A DNA stretch of 64,000 nt, from positions 1-64,000 of the forward strand of contig NZ_MBSO01000008.1 of assembly GCF_001695835.1 (NCBI RefSeq), read 5' to 3'. The notes beneath the pieces are model-generated. The model searched no databases. It was not told where the DNA came from and saw only the letters and a program-made list of their open reading frames with translations. Every line of letters begins with the position of its first letter. The first letter of the stretch is position 1. Shown piece after piece: positions 18,203-27,500 of this stretch. This DNA comes from Ensifer sp. LC11 (GTDB taxonomy: Bacteria > Pseudomonadota > Alphaproteobacteria > Rhizobiales > Rhizobiaceae). Both the position numbers and the translations under genes were made by a program.

Positions 18203-19156
18203 TTATGCAGGCTTGCGCGCCAGGAACAGAATGCCGAACACCGGCTCGCCGGCGTCCATGCGGATGACGGTACGTTCGATGGCCAGCAGATCCAGGCCAT
18301 GCGCCGTACAGAGGCCACGGATATAGGCTTCGCTATGGGCGTAACGCAGGGACGGTCGCAGCAGGAACTCCGGACCTTCTCCCGCATCTTCCACGGAGAA
18401 CGCAAAGTAACCTCCCGCGGTCAGGAGGCGCGAAGTGATGTCGAAGACGCTGTCGAGATTGCCGAGATACATCAGCACGTCGGCGGCGCTGACGAGGTCG
18501 GCGCGGTGGGCGGCGAAGTTGCCGAAGATGCCGGAGGCATCCGGTGAGAGCGAAAGGTCGGCGCGGGCCAGCCGATCGTAGGTGGATTTCGCCTCGGCCT
18601 TGGCGAGCATGTTGATGGAAAGGTCGAAACCTTCGAGGAACTGTGCCTGATCCCGGATGCGTTCGCCGAAGAGGCCGGTGCCGCAGCCGAGATCCGTCAC
18701 ATGCTCGAAGATCAGGCCTCCGGTGTGGCTTTGCCCGGTATGGCCCTGAATGAGCGCTGCGAGCTTCTGCGGCACCGTGTAGCCGAGCTTCTCTACCAGG
18801 GCCTTGTCGAAACGGTCGGCATAGTCGTCGAAGAGGCGTTCGACATAGAGGCTCGGCGGCTGGTCCGGCATGGCGGTGGCCCCCAAAAGCGCCAGTTTCA
18901 GCCCGGCGCCGAAAATGTCGTCGGGGCTGAGCGCCAGGGTTTTTCTGAGCGCGTCGATCGCTGCCTCTTTCCGGCCAGATTTTTCCTCATAGTCCGCCAG
19001 CCGAAACCAGCCGGCTGCCCAGTTGGGTGCCTGTTCCAGCGCTTGCGCCATGAGTTCGGCAGCACTTGCGGGCTCGCCCCCCTCGGCAAGCATTTTTGCG
19101 TAGTCGGCGCGGCGGTCGGCGATCAGGTCGCCGGAGGAGAGCTGGTTGAGCGTCAT
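18203..19156 (-). CDS. TPR-containing SAM-dependent methyltransferase
   Basis: The protein (317 residues from the ATG at 19156) begins with a tetratricopeptide-like helical segment (about residues 15-90, with AAGWFRLADYEEKSGRKEA). A class I methyltransferase domain follows, with the SAM motif TDLGCGTGLFG near residue 155 and an FDLSINMLAKAEAK acidic loop. Rhizobial relatives of this TPR-methyltransferase fusion are annotated only generally. An upstream in-frame ATG at 19240 is possible; neither start has a strong ribosome site, and 19156 gives the family-like N-terminus. The substrate is unknown. It is divergent from a small membrane-protein gene and ends before a hairpin terminator. Confidence 0.8.
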   Translation of the reverse strand: MTLNQLSSGDLIADRRADYAKMLAEGGEPASAAELMAQALEQAPNWAAGWFRLADYEEKSGRKEAAIDALRKTLALSPDDIFGAGLKLALLGATAMPDQPPSLYVERLFDDYADRFDKALVEKLGYTVPQKLAALIQGHTGQSHTGGLIFEHVTDLGCGTGLFGERIRDQAQFLEGFDLSINMLAKAEAKSTYDRLARADLSLSPDASGIFGNFAAHRADLVSAADVLMYLGNLDSVFDITSRLLTAGGYFAFSVEDAGEGPEFLLRPSLRYAHSEAYIRGLCTAHGLDLLAIERTVIRMDAGEPVFGILFLARKPA

Positions 19157-19318
19157 CAATGTGAGATATTGGTTGCGATCAGCGCTTCTGACGCCGTAGG
19201 CCGCAAAATACAAGCGGAATCTGGCGGAAACAAAGAGCATGGCTCCGTCTGTTACGCCCGGCGACTTGCGACGGTGCTGATCGCGGCTTATGTGAAGACA
19301 AACAGGAGAAGTTCGCGC

Positions 19319-19585
19319 ATGTCGGACGGAATGAACAGATTTTTGGGCGACTCGCCGCTGCGTGTGCTGGTCAAGCTCGTCGTGGTATCGATCCTCGTCG
19401 GCTTCGTCATGACCATCTTCGGCTGGTATCCGACCGATATCTATTTCGCCGTGCGCAACTTCCTGCTCGACCTCTGGTACACCGGCTTTGCCGCACTTGG
19501 CCGGGTGGGCGACTATCTGCTACTTGGTGCGGCGATCGTCGTTCCAGCCTTCGTCATCCTGCGTGTCCTGAGCTACCGACGCTGA
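19319..19585 (+). CDS. Small membrane protein (DUF6460-like)
   Basis: This 88-residue protein has two hydrophobic segments (LVKLVVVSILVGFVMTIFGW and YLLLGAAIVVPAFVILRVL) separated by an amphipathic loop, so both ends are probably on the same side of the inner membrane. It resembles a small conserved alphaproteobacterial family (DUF6460) of unknown function. AGGAG lies 10 bases before the ATG. The next gene starts 2 bases after the stop, so the two are co-transcribed. Confidence 0.75.
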   Translation: MSDGMNRFLGDSPLRVLVKLVVVSILVGFVMTIFGWYPTDIYFAVRNFLLDLWYTGFAALGRVGDYLLLGAAIVVPAFVILRVLSYRR

Positions 19586-19587
19586 CG

Positions 19588-20091
19588 ATGCAGGACCGGT
19601 TTCTTGTGATCGAGCGCCGCGGCCTGCTGCGCGCCACCGCCATCCTCTCGCTCGGTGCGCTCGCCGGCTGCACCACGTCTCAGGTGCTGACGTCCGCCAG
19701 CGGTACCGGCAGCGACCAGACCGGGGCGAGCCTCGGTTACGTCAACGAGCTCAGGAAGGGCAGGGGGCTGACCCCGCTCGTTCAGGACCGCGCTGCGTCG
19801 GTCGCCGCCATGAACCAGGCGGCGCGCATGGCCAAATCAGGCAAGATGCAGCACCTCATCGGTTGGAACGACAGTTTCTACGACCGGATGAAGGGCCAGG
19901 GGGTAACCCTGCCGGCGGCCGAAAACATCGCGATGGGCCAGGACGATGCCGAGCGTGCCTATGACGCCTGGTACAAGTCGCCCAGGCATCTGGAAAACAT
20001 GCTCGGCAACTACCGCGGCCTCGGCGTCGCCGTCGCCCAGAATGCCGCCTCCGACAATCGCCCGTTCTGGGCGATGGTGCTGTCGGCTTAA
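19588..20091 (+). CDS. CAP-domain (SCP-like) lipoprotein
   Basis: The 167-residue product has a basic N-terminus, a hydrophobic stretch and a lipobox (GALAGC, Cys about 28), so it should be a periplasmic or outer-membrane lipoprotein. The mature part is a CAP/SCP domain: VNELRKGRGLTPL, later the MQHLIGWND histidine region, AAENIAMGQ with the conserved glutamate, and W-x-SPRHLENML. Bacterial CAP proteins are secreted with varied or unknown roles. The ATG is 2 bases after the preceding stop, indicating coupling with the small membrane protein. Confidence 0.85.
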   Translation: MQDRFLVIERRGLLRATAILSLGALAGCTTSQVLTSASGTGSDQTGASLGYVNELRKGRGLTPLVQDRAASVAAMNQAARMAKSGKMQHLIGWNDSFYDRMKGQGVTLPAAENIAMGQDDAERAYDAWYKSPRHLENMLGNYRGLGVAVAQNAASDNRPFWAMVLSA

Positions 20092-20133
20092 CTGCTCTTC
20101 GCCAAGATTTCCGCCCTTCATCCCCTGCCGGGA

Positions 20134-20292
20134 CCTTCTCCCCGCAGGCGGGGAGAAGGAGACGTGTGGCGCTCGCTCGACCGTGAAGCAACCCATCGCA
20201 ATTCGCGCACCCCGCGCACCCGAACCTCTGCCGGCTAGCCGTCGGAAATGGTTGCGTTTGCCACGCCCCCTCTCCCGGCCTGCGGGGAGAGG
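20134..20292. repeat. Two GC-rich palindromes between CAP and MATE genes
   Basis: The first is a perfect 12-bp stem with a 2-base loop at 20134-20159 (CCTTCTCCCCGC and complement). The second, at about 20267-20292, pairs CCCTCTCCC with GGGGAGAGGG and is followed by TAGGGTGAGAGG. Such CTCTCCCC palindromes are common in rhizobial intergenic DNA. The 324 bases from 20092 to 20415 contain no credible gene; the palindromes may also serve as the terminator of the CAP gene. Confidence 0.65.
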
Positions 20293-20415
20293 GCTAGGGT
20301 GAGAGGCGTCGCTAGGGCACGCCATTAGATCGCCACAACTGCACGGCGTGCTTGCATCCGCCCATGGACTTTCCCTAAAAAGGTCATCACTCTCCTGTCG
20401 CACCCGGACCGTTCG

Positions 20416-21774
20416 ATGACCGCCGCTTCTCCCGCTTCGCCGAGCAATACCGCCGGCGCTTTCCACGTCTCCCACCGGCTGATCCTGGCAATCGCCCTGC
20501 CGATGACGCTCGGCTTTCTGACGACGCCCTTGCTCGGCCTGGTCGACACGGCGGTTGTCGGGCGGATGGGGCAGGCAACGTTGCTCGCCGGCCTTGCGGT
20601 TGGCGCCATCATATTCGATCTGATCTTCACCACCTTCAATTTCCTGCGCGCCGCCACAACCGGCCTCGTCGCCCAGGCCTACGGCCGCGGCGACCGACGC
20701 GAGCAGCAGGCGGTGTTCTGGCGGTCCCTGATCATCGCACTCGCTTGCGGCGCGGCGAGTATACTCATTTCGCCATTTCTGCTCTCTGGCGGTCTCTGGC
20801 TGATGGGGCCGGAGCCGGAGGTGGCGGCGGTGACATCCACCTATTTCCTCTGTCGCATCATCTCCGCTCCGGCAGCGCTCGCCAACTATGCCATCCTCGG
20901 CTTCGTGCTCGGCCGCGGCGAGGGCACCATCGGGCTGATGCTGCAGACGCTCATCAACGGCATCAACATCGTGCTGTCGATCCTGCTCGGCCTCGTTCTC
21001 GGCTGGGGCGTGATGGGTGTCGCGCTTGCAACGGTCACCGGCGAGATCATCGGCGCGCTCGCCGGCTTTGCCATCGTCTATGGCCGCTTCGACCGCAAGG
21101 ATGCGCCGAGCTGGGCTGAAATCGTCGATCGCGAGCGGCTGAAGCCGCTCTTCGGCCTCAACCGCGACATCATGATCCGCTCCTTCGTGCTCTTGGCCGC
21201 CTTCACGCTGATGACCCGCATCGGCACGGCCTTCGGGCCGGTGACACTTGCAGCCAACGCGGTGCTGATGACGATCTTCCTCGTCGCCGGCTACTATCTC
21301 GACGGCCTCGCCAACGCTGCCGAGCAATTGATCGGCCGCTCGATCGGGGCGCACTACCGCCCGGCTTTCGATCGCGCGCTGCGGCTGACGGCCGCCTGGT
21401 CGCTGGGGCTTGCTTTGCTGACGACCGCCGCCTTCCTGCTATTTGGCGACGGACTCATTGATCTCTTGACGACGGCGCCCGACGTTCGTGCTGTCGCTTA
21501 CGAGTATCTGCCCTGGGCGGCGGTAACGGCGATGACCGGCGCGCTTGCCTTCCTGATGGACGGCGTGTTCATAGGTGCCACCTGGTCGCGCGAAATGCGC
21601 AACATGATGGTCGCGGCTTTCATAGCCTATGTCGCAGCGCTTGCGGTGCTGGTACCCGCCTTTGGCAACCATGGCCTGTGGGCGGGTCTCAACCTGTTTC
21701 TGCTGATGCGTGGCCTGTTCCTGCTATCGCGGATCCCCGCAAAGGCGCGTCAGACGTTCCGGCCGGCCCAATAG
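20416..21774 (+). CDS. MATE-family efflux transporter (DinF-like)
   Basis: This 452-residue inner-membrane protein has twelve predicted helices in two halves. The N-terminal signature is SHRLILAIALPMTLGFLTTPLLGLVDTAVVGR (given here as the segments SHRLILAIALPM and LGLVDTAVVGR). It belongs to the multidrug and toxin extrusion superfamily, closer to DinF than NorM by its short length and the VDTAVVGR motif. It would export organic cations or oxidised compounds with Na+ or H+. It is monocistronic and its end overlaps the 3' end of pyrD, which is on the other strand, by 25 bases. The exact substrate is unknown. Confidence 0.88.
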   Translation: MTAASPASPSNTAGAFHVSHRLILAIALPMTLGFLTTPLLGLVDTAVVGRMGQATLLAGLAVGAIIFDLIFTTFNFLRAATTGLVAQAYGRGDRREQQAVFWRSLIIALACGAASILISPFLLSGGLWLMGPEPEVAAVTSTYFLCRIISAPAALANYAILGFVLGRGEGTIGLMLQTLINGINIVLSILLGLVLGWGVMGVALATVTGEIIGALAGFAIVYGRFDRKDAPSWAEIVDRERLKPLFGLNRDIMIRSFVLLAAFTLMTRIGTAFGPVTLAANAVLMTIFLVAGYYLDGLANAAEQLIGRSIGAHYRPAFDRALRLTAAWSLGLALLTTAAFLLFGDGLIDLLTTAPDVRAVAYEYLPWAAVTAMTGALAFLMDGVFIGATWSREMRNMMVAAFIAYVAALAVLVPAFGNHGLWAGLNLFLLMRGLFLLSRIPAKARQTFRPAQ

Positions 21775-22835
21775 TCGAGGCGGCTGTCGCGGATGTCGCG
21801 GATCGAGGCGAGCCGGTCGCGGTCGCAGAGATCGGAGAGGCCGCGAACGATGCGGCCGGGAAGCGCCGGGCCCTCATAGACCATGCAGGAATAGAGCTGC
21901 ACCAGGTCGGCGCCGGCACGGATTTTCTCTGCCGCGGTCTCCGCAGAGCTGACACCGCCAACACCGATGATCGGCAGCTTCGGTCCGACGCGCTTGCGCA
22001 TCCGGGCAAGCACCGCCGTCGATTTTTCAAAGAGCGGCTTGCCCGAGAGACCGCCGGCTTCCTGCGCCTGGCGCTGGTCCTTCAGTCCGTCACGCGACAG
22101 CGTCGTGTTGGAAACGATCAGGCCGTCGAGGCCGTGGGCAAGAACTTCGGCGGCGATATCGTCCATGCCCTCTTCGGTCAGATCCGGTGCGATCTTCAGG
22201 AACACCGGCACACGCCGGTTGCTGCGCAGGGCCTCCTCGTCGCGGGCGGAAAGCACGGCCGAGAGCAGCGCGGCGAGGCTCTCGCGCGCCTGCAGGTCGC
22301 GCAGGCCCGGCGTGTTCGGCGACGAGATGTTGGCGGTAAAGTAGCGGGCGACCGAATAGAACGTATGGATGCCGCTGACATAATCGGCGATCCGATCGGC
22401 GCTGTCCTTGTTGGCGCCGATGTTGACGCCGATCAGCGCATCGCGCGAACACGCCTTCAGTCGCGCGAGCGCCGCACCGTGACCTTCATTGTTGAAGCCG
22501 AGGCGATTGATGACAGCCTCGTCCTCGACCAGCCGGAAGATACGTGGCTTGTCGTTGCCGGCCTGCGGCTTCGGCGTCACGGTTCCGATCTCGGTGAAGC
22601 CGAAACCGATCTTTAAGAGCGCTTCCGGCACCTCGGCGTTCTTGTCGTAGCCGGCGGCCATGCCGATCGGGTTCGGGAAGCTAAGGCCGGCGACCGTCTG
22701 GGAAAGCCTTTTGTCGGCCTTGGCCGGACAGCTCGGCACCATTCCTGTTTTCAGCGCCTTGATCGACAGGCCGTGCGCGGCCTCGGGGTCGAACAGAAAG
22801 AGGCCGCGGCGGGCGATACTGGCAAGCGGGTTCAT
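21750..22835 (-). CDS. pyrD: Dihydroorotate dehydrogenase (quinone), class 2
   Basis: This enzyme oxidises dihydroorotate to orotate with FMN and membrane quinone, the fourth step of de novo pyrimidine synthesis. The 361-residue length, the N-terminal membrane-associating helix (SIARRGLFLFDPEAAHG) and the NPIGMAAGYDKNAE and SSPNTPGLRDLQ motifs are characteristic of class 2. The C-terminal FMN phosphate site appears as GVGGVSSAETAAEKIRAGA. The start overlaps the stop of the upstream DUF952 gene by 4 bases, a common alphaproteobacterial arrangement. Its 3' end overlaps the convergent MATE gene. Confidence 0.96.
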   Translation of the reverse strand: MNPLASIARRGLFLFDPEAAHGLSIKALKTGMVPSCPAKADKRLSQTVAGLSFPNPIGMAAGYDKNAEVPEALLKIGFGFTEIGTVTPKPQAGNDKPRIFRLVEDEAVINRLGFNNEGHGAALARLKACSRDALIGVNIGANKDSADRIADYVSGIHTFYSVARYFTANISSPNTPGLRDLQARESLAALLSAVLSARDEEALRSNRRVPVFLKIAPDLTEEGMDDIAAEVLAHGLDGLIVSNTTLSRDGLKDQRQAQEAGGLSGKPLFEKSTAVLARMRKRVGPKLPIIGVGGVSSAETAAEKIRAGADLVQLYSCMVYEGPALPGRIVRGLSDLCDRDRLASIRDIRDSRLDYWAGRNV

Positions 22836-23179
22836 GCGTCAAGTTCCGGAAAGCTATGCAGGCCGTCGGCGCCAAGCGGCAGCGGTTTTTCCCAGACGAC
22901 GGCGGAGAGGAAGAGCGGGGCGTAGAGATGCGGGAAGAGGGCGCCGCCGCGCGAGGGCTCATAGACCAGCTCTTCACCGAGCGCGTCGCCATCGACGGCG
23001 ACCAAAAGCAGGCCCTCCTGCCCCTCGAAATGCCGAGCGGCGGTCTCGACGGCCTGTTCGGCGGTCGAAAAATGGATGAAGCCGTCGGCGAGATCGACCG
23101 GCGCGCCGTCGAAGCGACCGCTACGCTTGGCTTCCTGCCATAGCGAGGCCGGAACGATCTTGTAGATGGTGGAATCCAT
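22832..23179 (-). CDS. DUF952 family protein
   Basis: This 115-residue protein fits the DUF952 fold (IYKIVPASLWQEA at the start, DGFIHFSTAEQ, and LFPHLYAPL near the end), a small family related to glutathione-S-transferase-like or ADP-ribosyl-type folds with no proven activity. The ATG at 23179 gives the conserved MDSTIYKI start; residues upstream in frame are non-coding. It is the first gene of a two-gene operon with pyrD, sharing a 4-base ATGA overlap. The function is unknown. Confidence 0.85.
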   Translation of the reverse strand: MDSTIYKIVPASLWQEAKRSGRFDGAPVDLADGFIHFSTAEQAVETAARHFEGQEGLLLVAVDGDALGEELVYEPSRGGALFPHLYAPLFLSAVVWEKPLPLGADGLHSFPELDA

Positions 23180-23348
23180 GGTGTCTTTTTGTCCCCGTAA
23201 TCTTCTGTCGTGGCCTTGCCGCAAATATGAGCGATTGTCCATCGCAGAAGGACGACGATTCGCGCATAATCGCTGGCGAAGATCGATTTCGCTCTTTTCG
23301 TTCAAGCGCAGGCGCTGTCCTCGCAAGGGTCGCAATGGAGAGGACGTC

Positions 23349-23768
23349 ATGAGAACTGTTGTTGTCGCATTTCTGATCGGTACCGGTCTGGCAATGGCCG
23401 GCAGCGCAAGCGCCCAGGATCCGGCGCCCGGTCGTTACAGCATGCAGAAGTCCGAGACCGGCATTGCCAGGCTCGATACCCAGACCGGCGAAGTGTCGCT
23501 CTGTCAGGAGAAGGACGGCCAGCTCGTCTGCCGCATGGCAGCCGACGAACGGGCCGCGTTCGATCAGGAGATCGACCTCCTGGCGAAACGGGTCGAGGCT
23601 TTGGAAAAGGCCGTGAAATCCGGTGAAAGTGCCGCAAAACAGGACCTTCCGGCTGAGGAAGAGATTGACCGGGCAATGGGCATCATGGAAAGAATGATGC
23701 GTAAATTCATGGATATCGTGAAGGACCTCGAAGGCAGCGATCCTGAGCAGGAGCCGCAGAAGACCTGA
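23349..23768 (+). CDS. Periplasmic coiled-coil protein of unknown function
   Basis: The 139-residue product has a clear signal peptide (cleavage after GSASA, about residue 22). A short conserved segment then reports two cysteines (VSLCQEKDGQLVCR) that could form a disulfide. The rest is a charged helix (FDQEIDLLAKRVEALEKAVK) predicted as coiled coil. GGAGAGG lies before the ATG. It is upstream of the response-regulator gene by about 80 bases and may be co-transcribed with it. I do not recognise a family with a known function. Confidence 0.75.
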   Translation: MRTVVVAFLIGTGLAMAGSASAQDPAPGRYSMQKSETGIARLDTQTGEVSLCQEKDGQLVCRMAADERAAFDQEIDLLAKRVEALEKAVKSGESAAKQDLPAEEEIDRAMGIMERMMRKFMDIVKDLEGSDPEQEPQKT

Positions 23769-23849
23769 GACGCCGGAGCGGCCATGCGGGATGCGGGTCA
23801 GCGCGTGGGGGCGTGCAGATTTCATTCCGGGCTCTTGGGAGGGAGCAGC

Positions 23850-24500
23850 ATGACACCGGACATGACCATCATCATCGCCGACGACCATCCGCTGTTTCGC
23901 GGCGCAATGCGCCAGGCCTTGAGCGGCCTGGATGGAGCGCCCAATGTTGTCGAGGCGGGCGATTTTGCGACCGCCCGCAAGGCGGCGTCCGATCGTCCCG
24001 ACGCCGACCTCCTGCTGCTGGATTTGACCATGCCGGGTGTGAGCGGTCTTTCAGGCCTGATAGCACTTCGCGCGGAGTTTCCGAGCCTGCCGGTCATGGT
24101 GGTCTCTGCCCACGACGATCCGGCCACGATCCACCGCGCGCTTGACCTCGGTGCTTCCGGCTTCCTCTCGAAATCGGCCGGTATCGAGGAGATCCGTGAC
24201 GGCATCGAGAAAGTCATGGCCGGAGAAGTTTTCGTGCCGGCTGGTTACGATCAGGCGCAAGAGTACGAGCCGGAGGTCGCCGACCTGCTCCAGCGCCTGC
24301 AGACGCTGACACCGCAACAGTCGCGTGTCCTCAGCATGCTGGGCGAGGGCCTGCTCAACAAGCAGATCGCCTACGAACTCGGCGTGTCCGAGGCGACGAT
24401 CAAGGCGCATGTCTCGGCGATCCTGTTGAAGCTCAACGTCGACAGCCGCACCCAGGCCGTCATCCAGCTGTCGAAGATCGGCTCGGTCGCGGCCGCCTGA
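23850..24500 (+). CDS. LuxR-type (NarL) response regulator, CrbR/ErdR-like
   Basis: This 216-residue regulator has a receiver domain with acidic residues 11-12 and phosphoacceptor Asp58 (LLLLDLTMPG). A C-terminal GerE/LuxR helix-turn-helix lies at about 152-205 (LTPQQSRVLSMLGEG, KQIAYELGVSEATIKAHV). The ATG at 23850 follows GGGAGGGAG. It is convergent with a giant SSF-fused hybrid kinase, and this pairing (SLC5-type sensor plus LuxR regulator) matches the CrbS/CrbR or MxtR/ErdR systems that switch on acetate utilisation in Vibrio and Pseudomonas. The acetate connection here is inference; no acs gene is in the window. Confidence 0.88.
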   Translation: MTPDMTIIIADDHPLFRGAMRQALSGLDGAPNVVEAGDFATARKAASDRPDADLLLLDLTMPGVSGLSGLIALRAEFPSLPVMVVSAHDDPATIHRALDLGASGFLSKSAGIEEIRDGIEKVMAGEVFVPAGYDQAQEYEPEVADLLQRLQTLTPQQSRVLSMLGEGLLNKQIAYELGVSEATIKAHVSAILLKLNVDSRTQAVIQLSKIGSVAAA

Positions 24501-24552
24501 GGGCGGCCAGTCAAACGCTGCAGCCGCATTCTCCCCGTGTAACTTGGAACGC

Positions 24553-27500
24553 TCACTCCGCGGCAGCTCTCGCCGTCGTCGAAAGCTGCGTCAGCCAGGC
24601 GCGCATCGCCGCCGGCCGCACTGGCTTGTTCTGCACGGCGACGCCGTCGCGCTCCGCCGCCGCGCGGACTTCCGGCGAACGGTCGGCTGTTACCAGAAGC
24701 GCCGGTATTGCCTCGCCGAAGTGTGCCCGGAGCTTTGCAATCGCCTCGATGCCGCTGCCATCGTCGAGATGATAATCGGCGATGATCGCATGCGGCCGTT
24801 CACTTGGCTGCCCTTCGATCTCCGCGCAGGCGGAGATCGACTCCACCGTGCTGACGATGCATCCCCAGCCCGAAAGCAGCACTCGCATACCCTCAAGGAT
24901 GCGCGGTTCGTTGTCGATACAAAGCACGCGCAGGCCATTCAGCGCTTCACTGGCCTTGCTCGGAGCCACCGGGCGGACCGCAACCCGCTCACCCGCATTC
25001 GCGTCGAGCGGCAAGGTCACCTTGAAGCCCGTACCCTTGCCTGGTGTCGATTGCAGGCCGACCGGATGGTTGAGCACGCGCGAGATGCGGTCGACGATCG
25101 AAAGCCCGAGGCCAAGGCCGGAAGCGGTTCGTGCGCCTTCGTCGAGCCGCGCAAATTCCTTGAAGACGGTGCGGAACTTGGACGAGGGGATGCCAATGCC
25201 GGAATCGAGCACCTCGATCGTCGCCATCGCACCGCGCCGGCGCACACCGACCAGCACCTTGCCCGTGAGCGTGTATTTGATCGCGTTGGACACGAGATTC
25301 TGCACAACGCGCCGAAGCAGGTTCGGATCGCTGCGCACGACGAGCGAGGTCGGCATGACCACGAGCTCAAGATCCTTCGCGCGCGCCATCGGGGCGAAGT
25401 CGGTCTCGATGCGCCGGAGCAGGTCATTGAGCGGGACGGATTGCACCCGCGCCTTCATCGCCCCGGTGTCGAGGCGCGAAATGTCGAGCACGGCGCCGAG
25501 AATGGCCTCGACCGATTCCAGCGAGGAATCGATGTTTTCGACGAGCGTGCTGTTGTCGGAATCGCCGAGCCGCTCGACCAGTGAGGACGAATAGAGGCGG
25601 GCGGCATTGAGCGGCTGCAGGATATCGTGGCCGGCGGCTGCGAAGAAGCGTGTCTTGCCGATATTGGCCTCTTCCGCTGCGGCGCGGGCCTCGGCGAGTT
25701 CGTGGTTCACGCGGGTCAACTCGCCGGTGCGCTCGGCGACGCGCAGCTCCAGCGTCTCGTTCGCCTGCTTCAGCGCCATATCCGCGGCGACGCGCTGGGT
25801 AATGTCGGTATAGGTGGTGACAATACCCTTGTCGGGCATGGCGTTGGTGCGCACTTCGATGATGCGTTCGCCATTGCCGAGCTCGAGCAGGAAAGGTTTG
25901 TCGAGCGTCAGGAAGTTGGCGATCAGTCCCTTTTCCTCGTCCTTGCGGATATCGCCGCGCTTGCTGAGGACTGCGACGATATCGGCAAGCGGAAAGCCGA
26001 CCTGGCCGGCAGCCTCCGGCAGATCGAGCAGCTGGCGGAAACGCCGGTTCCAGATGATCAGGTTGTTGGCGTTGTCGAAAACGGCGATACCCTGGTCCAT
26101 CTGCGCAAGCGCGGTGTTGAGCATGTCCTGATTGTATTGCAGCGCCTCGCTCGCCTGGTCCAGCAGCCAGGCCGTCTCGGACGATGTGTCGTCGCCGCGC
26201 TGCAGCGCCAGGGAAAGCACCAGCCGCGCCGAGGACGAGCCGATAGCGCTTCCGAGCAATTGCTCGGAGAAATGCACGACGGCCATATCCGCGGGCGCGT
26301 TGTCGTCGAGCCAGCGGCCGGTCTGGCGCTCATAGGTATGGAACGAGCGCTGCATGCGCTCGGCCCCCATGTAGCGGGCGATCGTCGCCTTGAGGTCGCG
26401 CACCGTGACCTTGGTCTTGCGGCCACGGAAGGCGCCTTCGGTTCGCGAGCGCCGGGTGATGAAGACGCCGGCCTGGAAGCGCTCGATCGGCTTCGGTGTG
26501 CGCGTCAGCGACGCAAGCACATAGCTGGTGCAGTTGACGAGCAGGCTCAGCGCGGTGGCATTGACCAGCGGGTCTGCATTGGGGCCCGAAAAGAGATCGG
26601 TGAACGGCAGCAGGAAGCTTAGGACCGTCGTTGCCACATGGGAATTGTCGGGCCCGCCGAGGCTCGGAAGGAACAAGAGATAAGCCCAGACGAGGAAGCC
26701 TGAGACCATGCCCGTGATGGCCCCGCGCGCATTGGCCTGGCGCCAGACGAGACCGCCGAGCAATGCCGGCGCCATCTGCGAGATGGCGACGAAGGACAGG
26801 AGGCCGAGCGAGGCGAGACCGGCGCTGATGTCGGCGGAGCGATAGTAGCCGTAGCCGAGCAGAAGCACGACGAAGATCGCCGAGCGGCGGATGTTGAGCA
26901 GCGTGCCTGCCAGGTTTTCCTGCAGGCCGCCGCGTTGGCTGAGATTGCGCCGCAGGAACACCGGCATGACGATGTCGTTGGAGATCATTATCGACAGCGC
27001 CACCGAGGCGACGATGACCATGGCCGTTGCCGCCGAGAAGCCGCCGATGAAGGTGATCAGCGTCAGCACCGGCAGATCGTTGGCGAGCGGCAAGGTCAGC
27101 AGGTAGAGATCCGCGTCGCCGGTGCCGGAAAAGGTCAGGATGCCGGCAATGGCGATCGGCAGCACGAAGAGATTGATGCCGATCAGATAGAGTGGAAAGA
27201 GGATGCCCGCGGTGCGAAGCTCTCCTTCGGTACGGTTTTCGACGACGGTCACATGGAACTGCCTGGGCAGCATGATGATCGCGAAGGCGGAGGTCACGAT
27301 CAGCAGGACCCACCGCGCCGTCGGCGTCTCATAGGAAAGCGCCGATTGCACCGCTGGGCTCTGTTGTGCCAGCGACCAGAGATGGGCAGGGCCGTTGAAG
27401 ACGACGAAGACGATATAGAAGCCTGCTGTGACGAGCGCTACGAGCTTGACGAGCGATTCCATCGCAATCGCCAGGATCAGCCCGTCCTGGTGCTCCGTCG

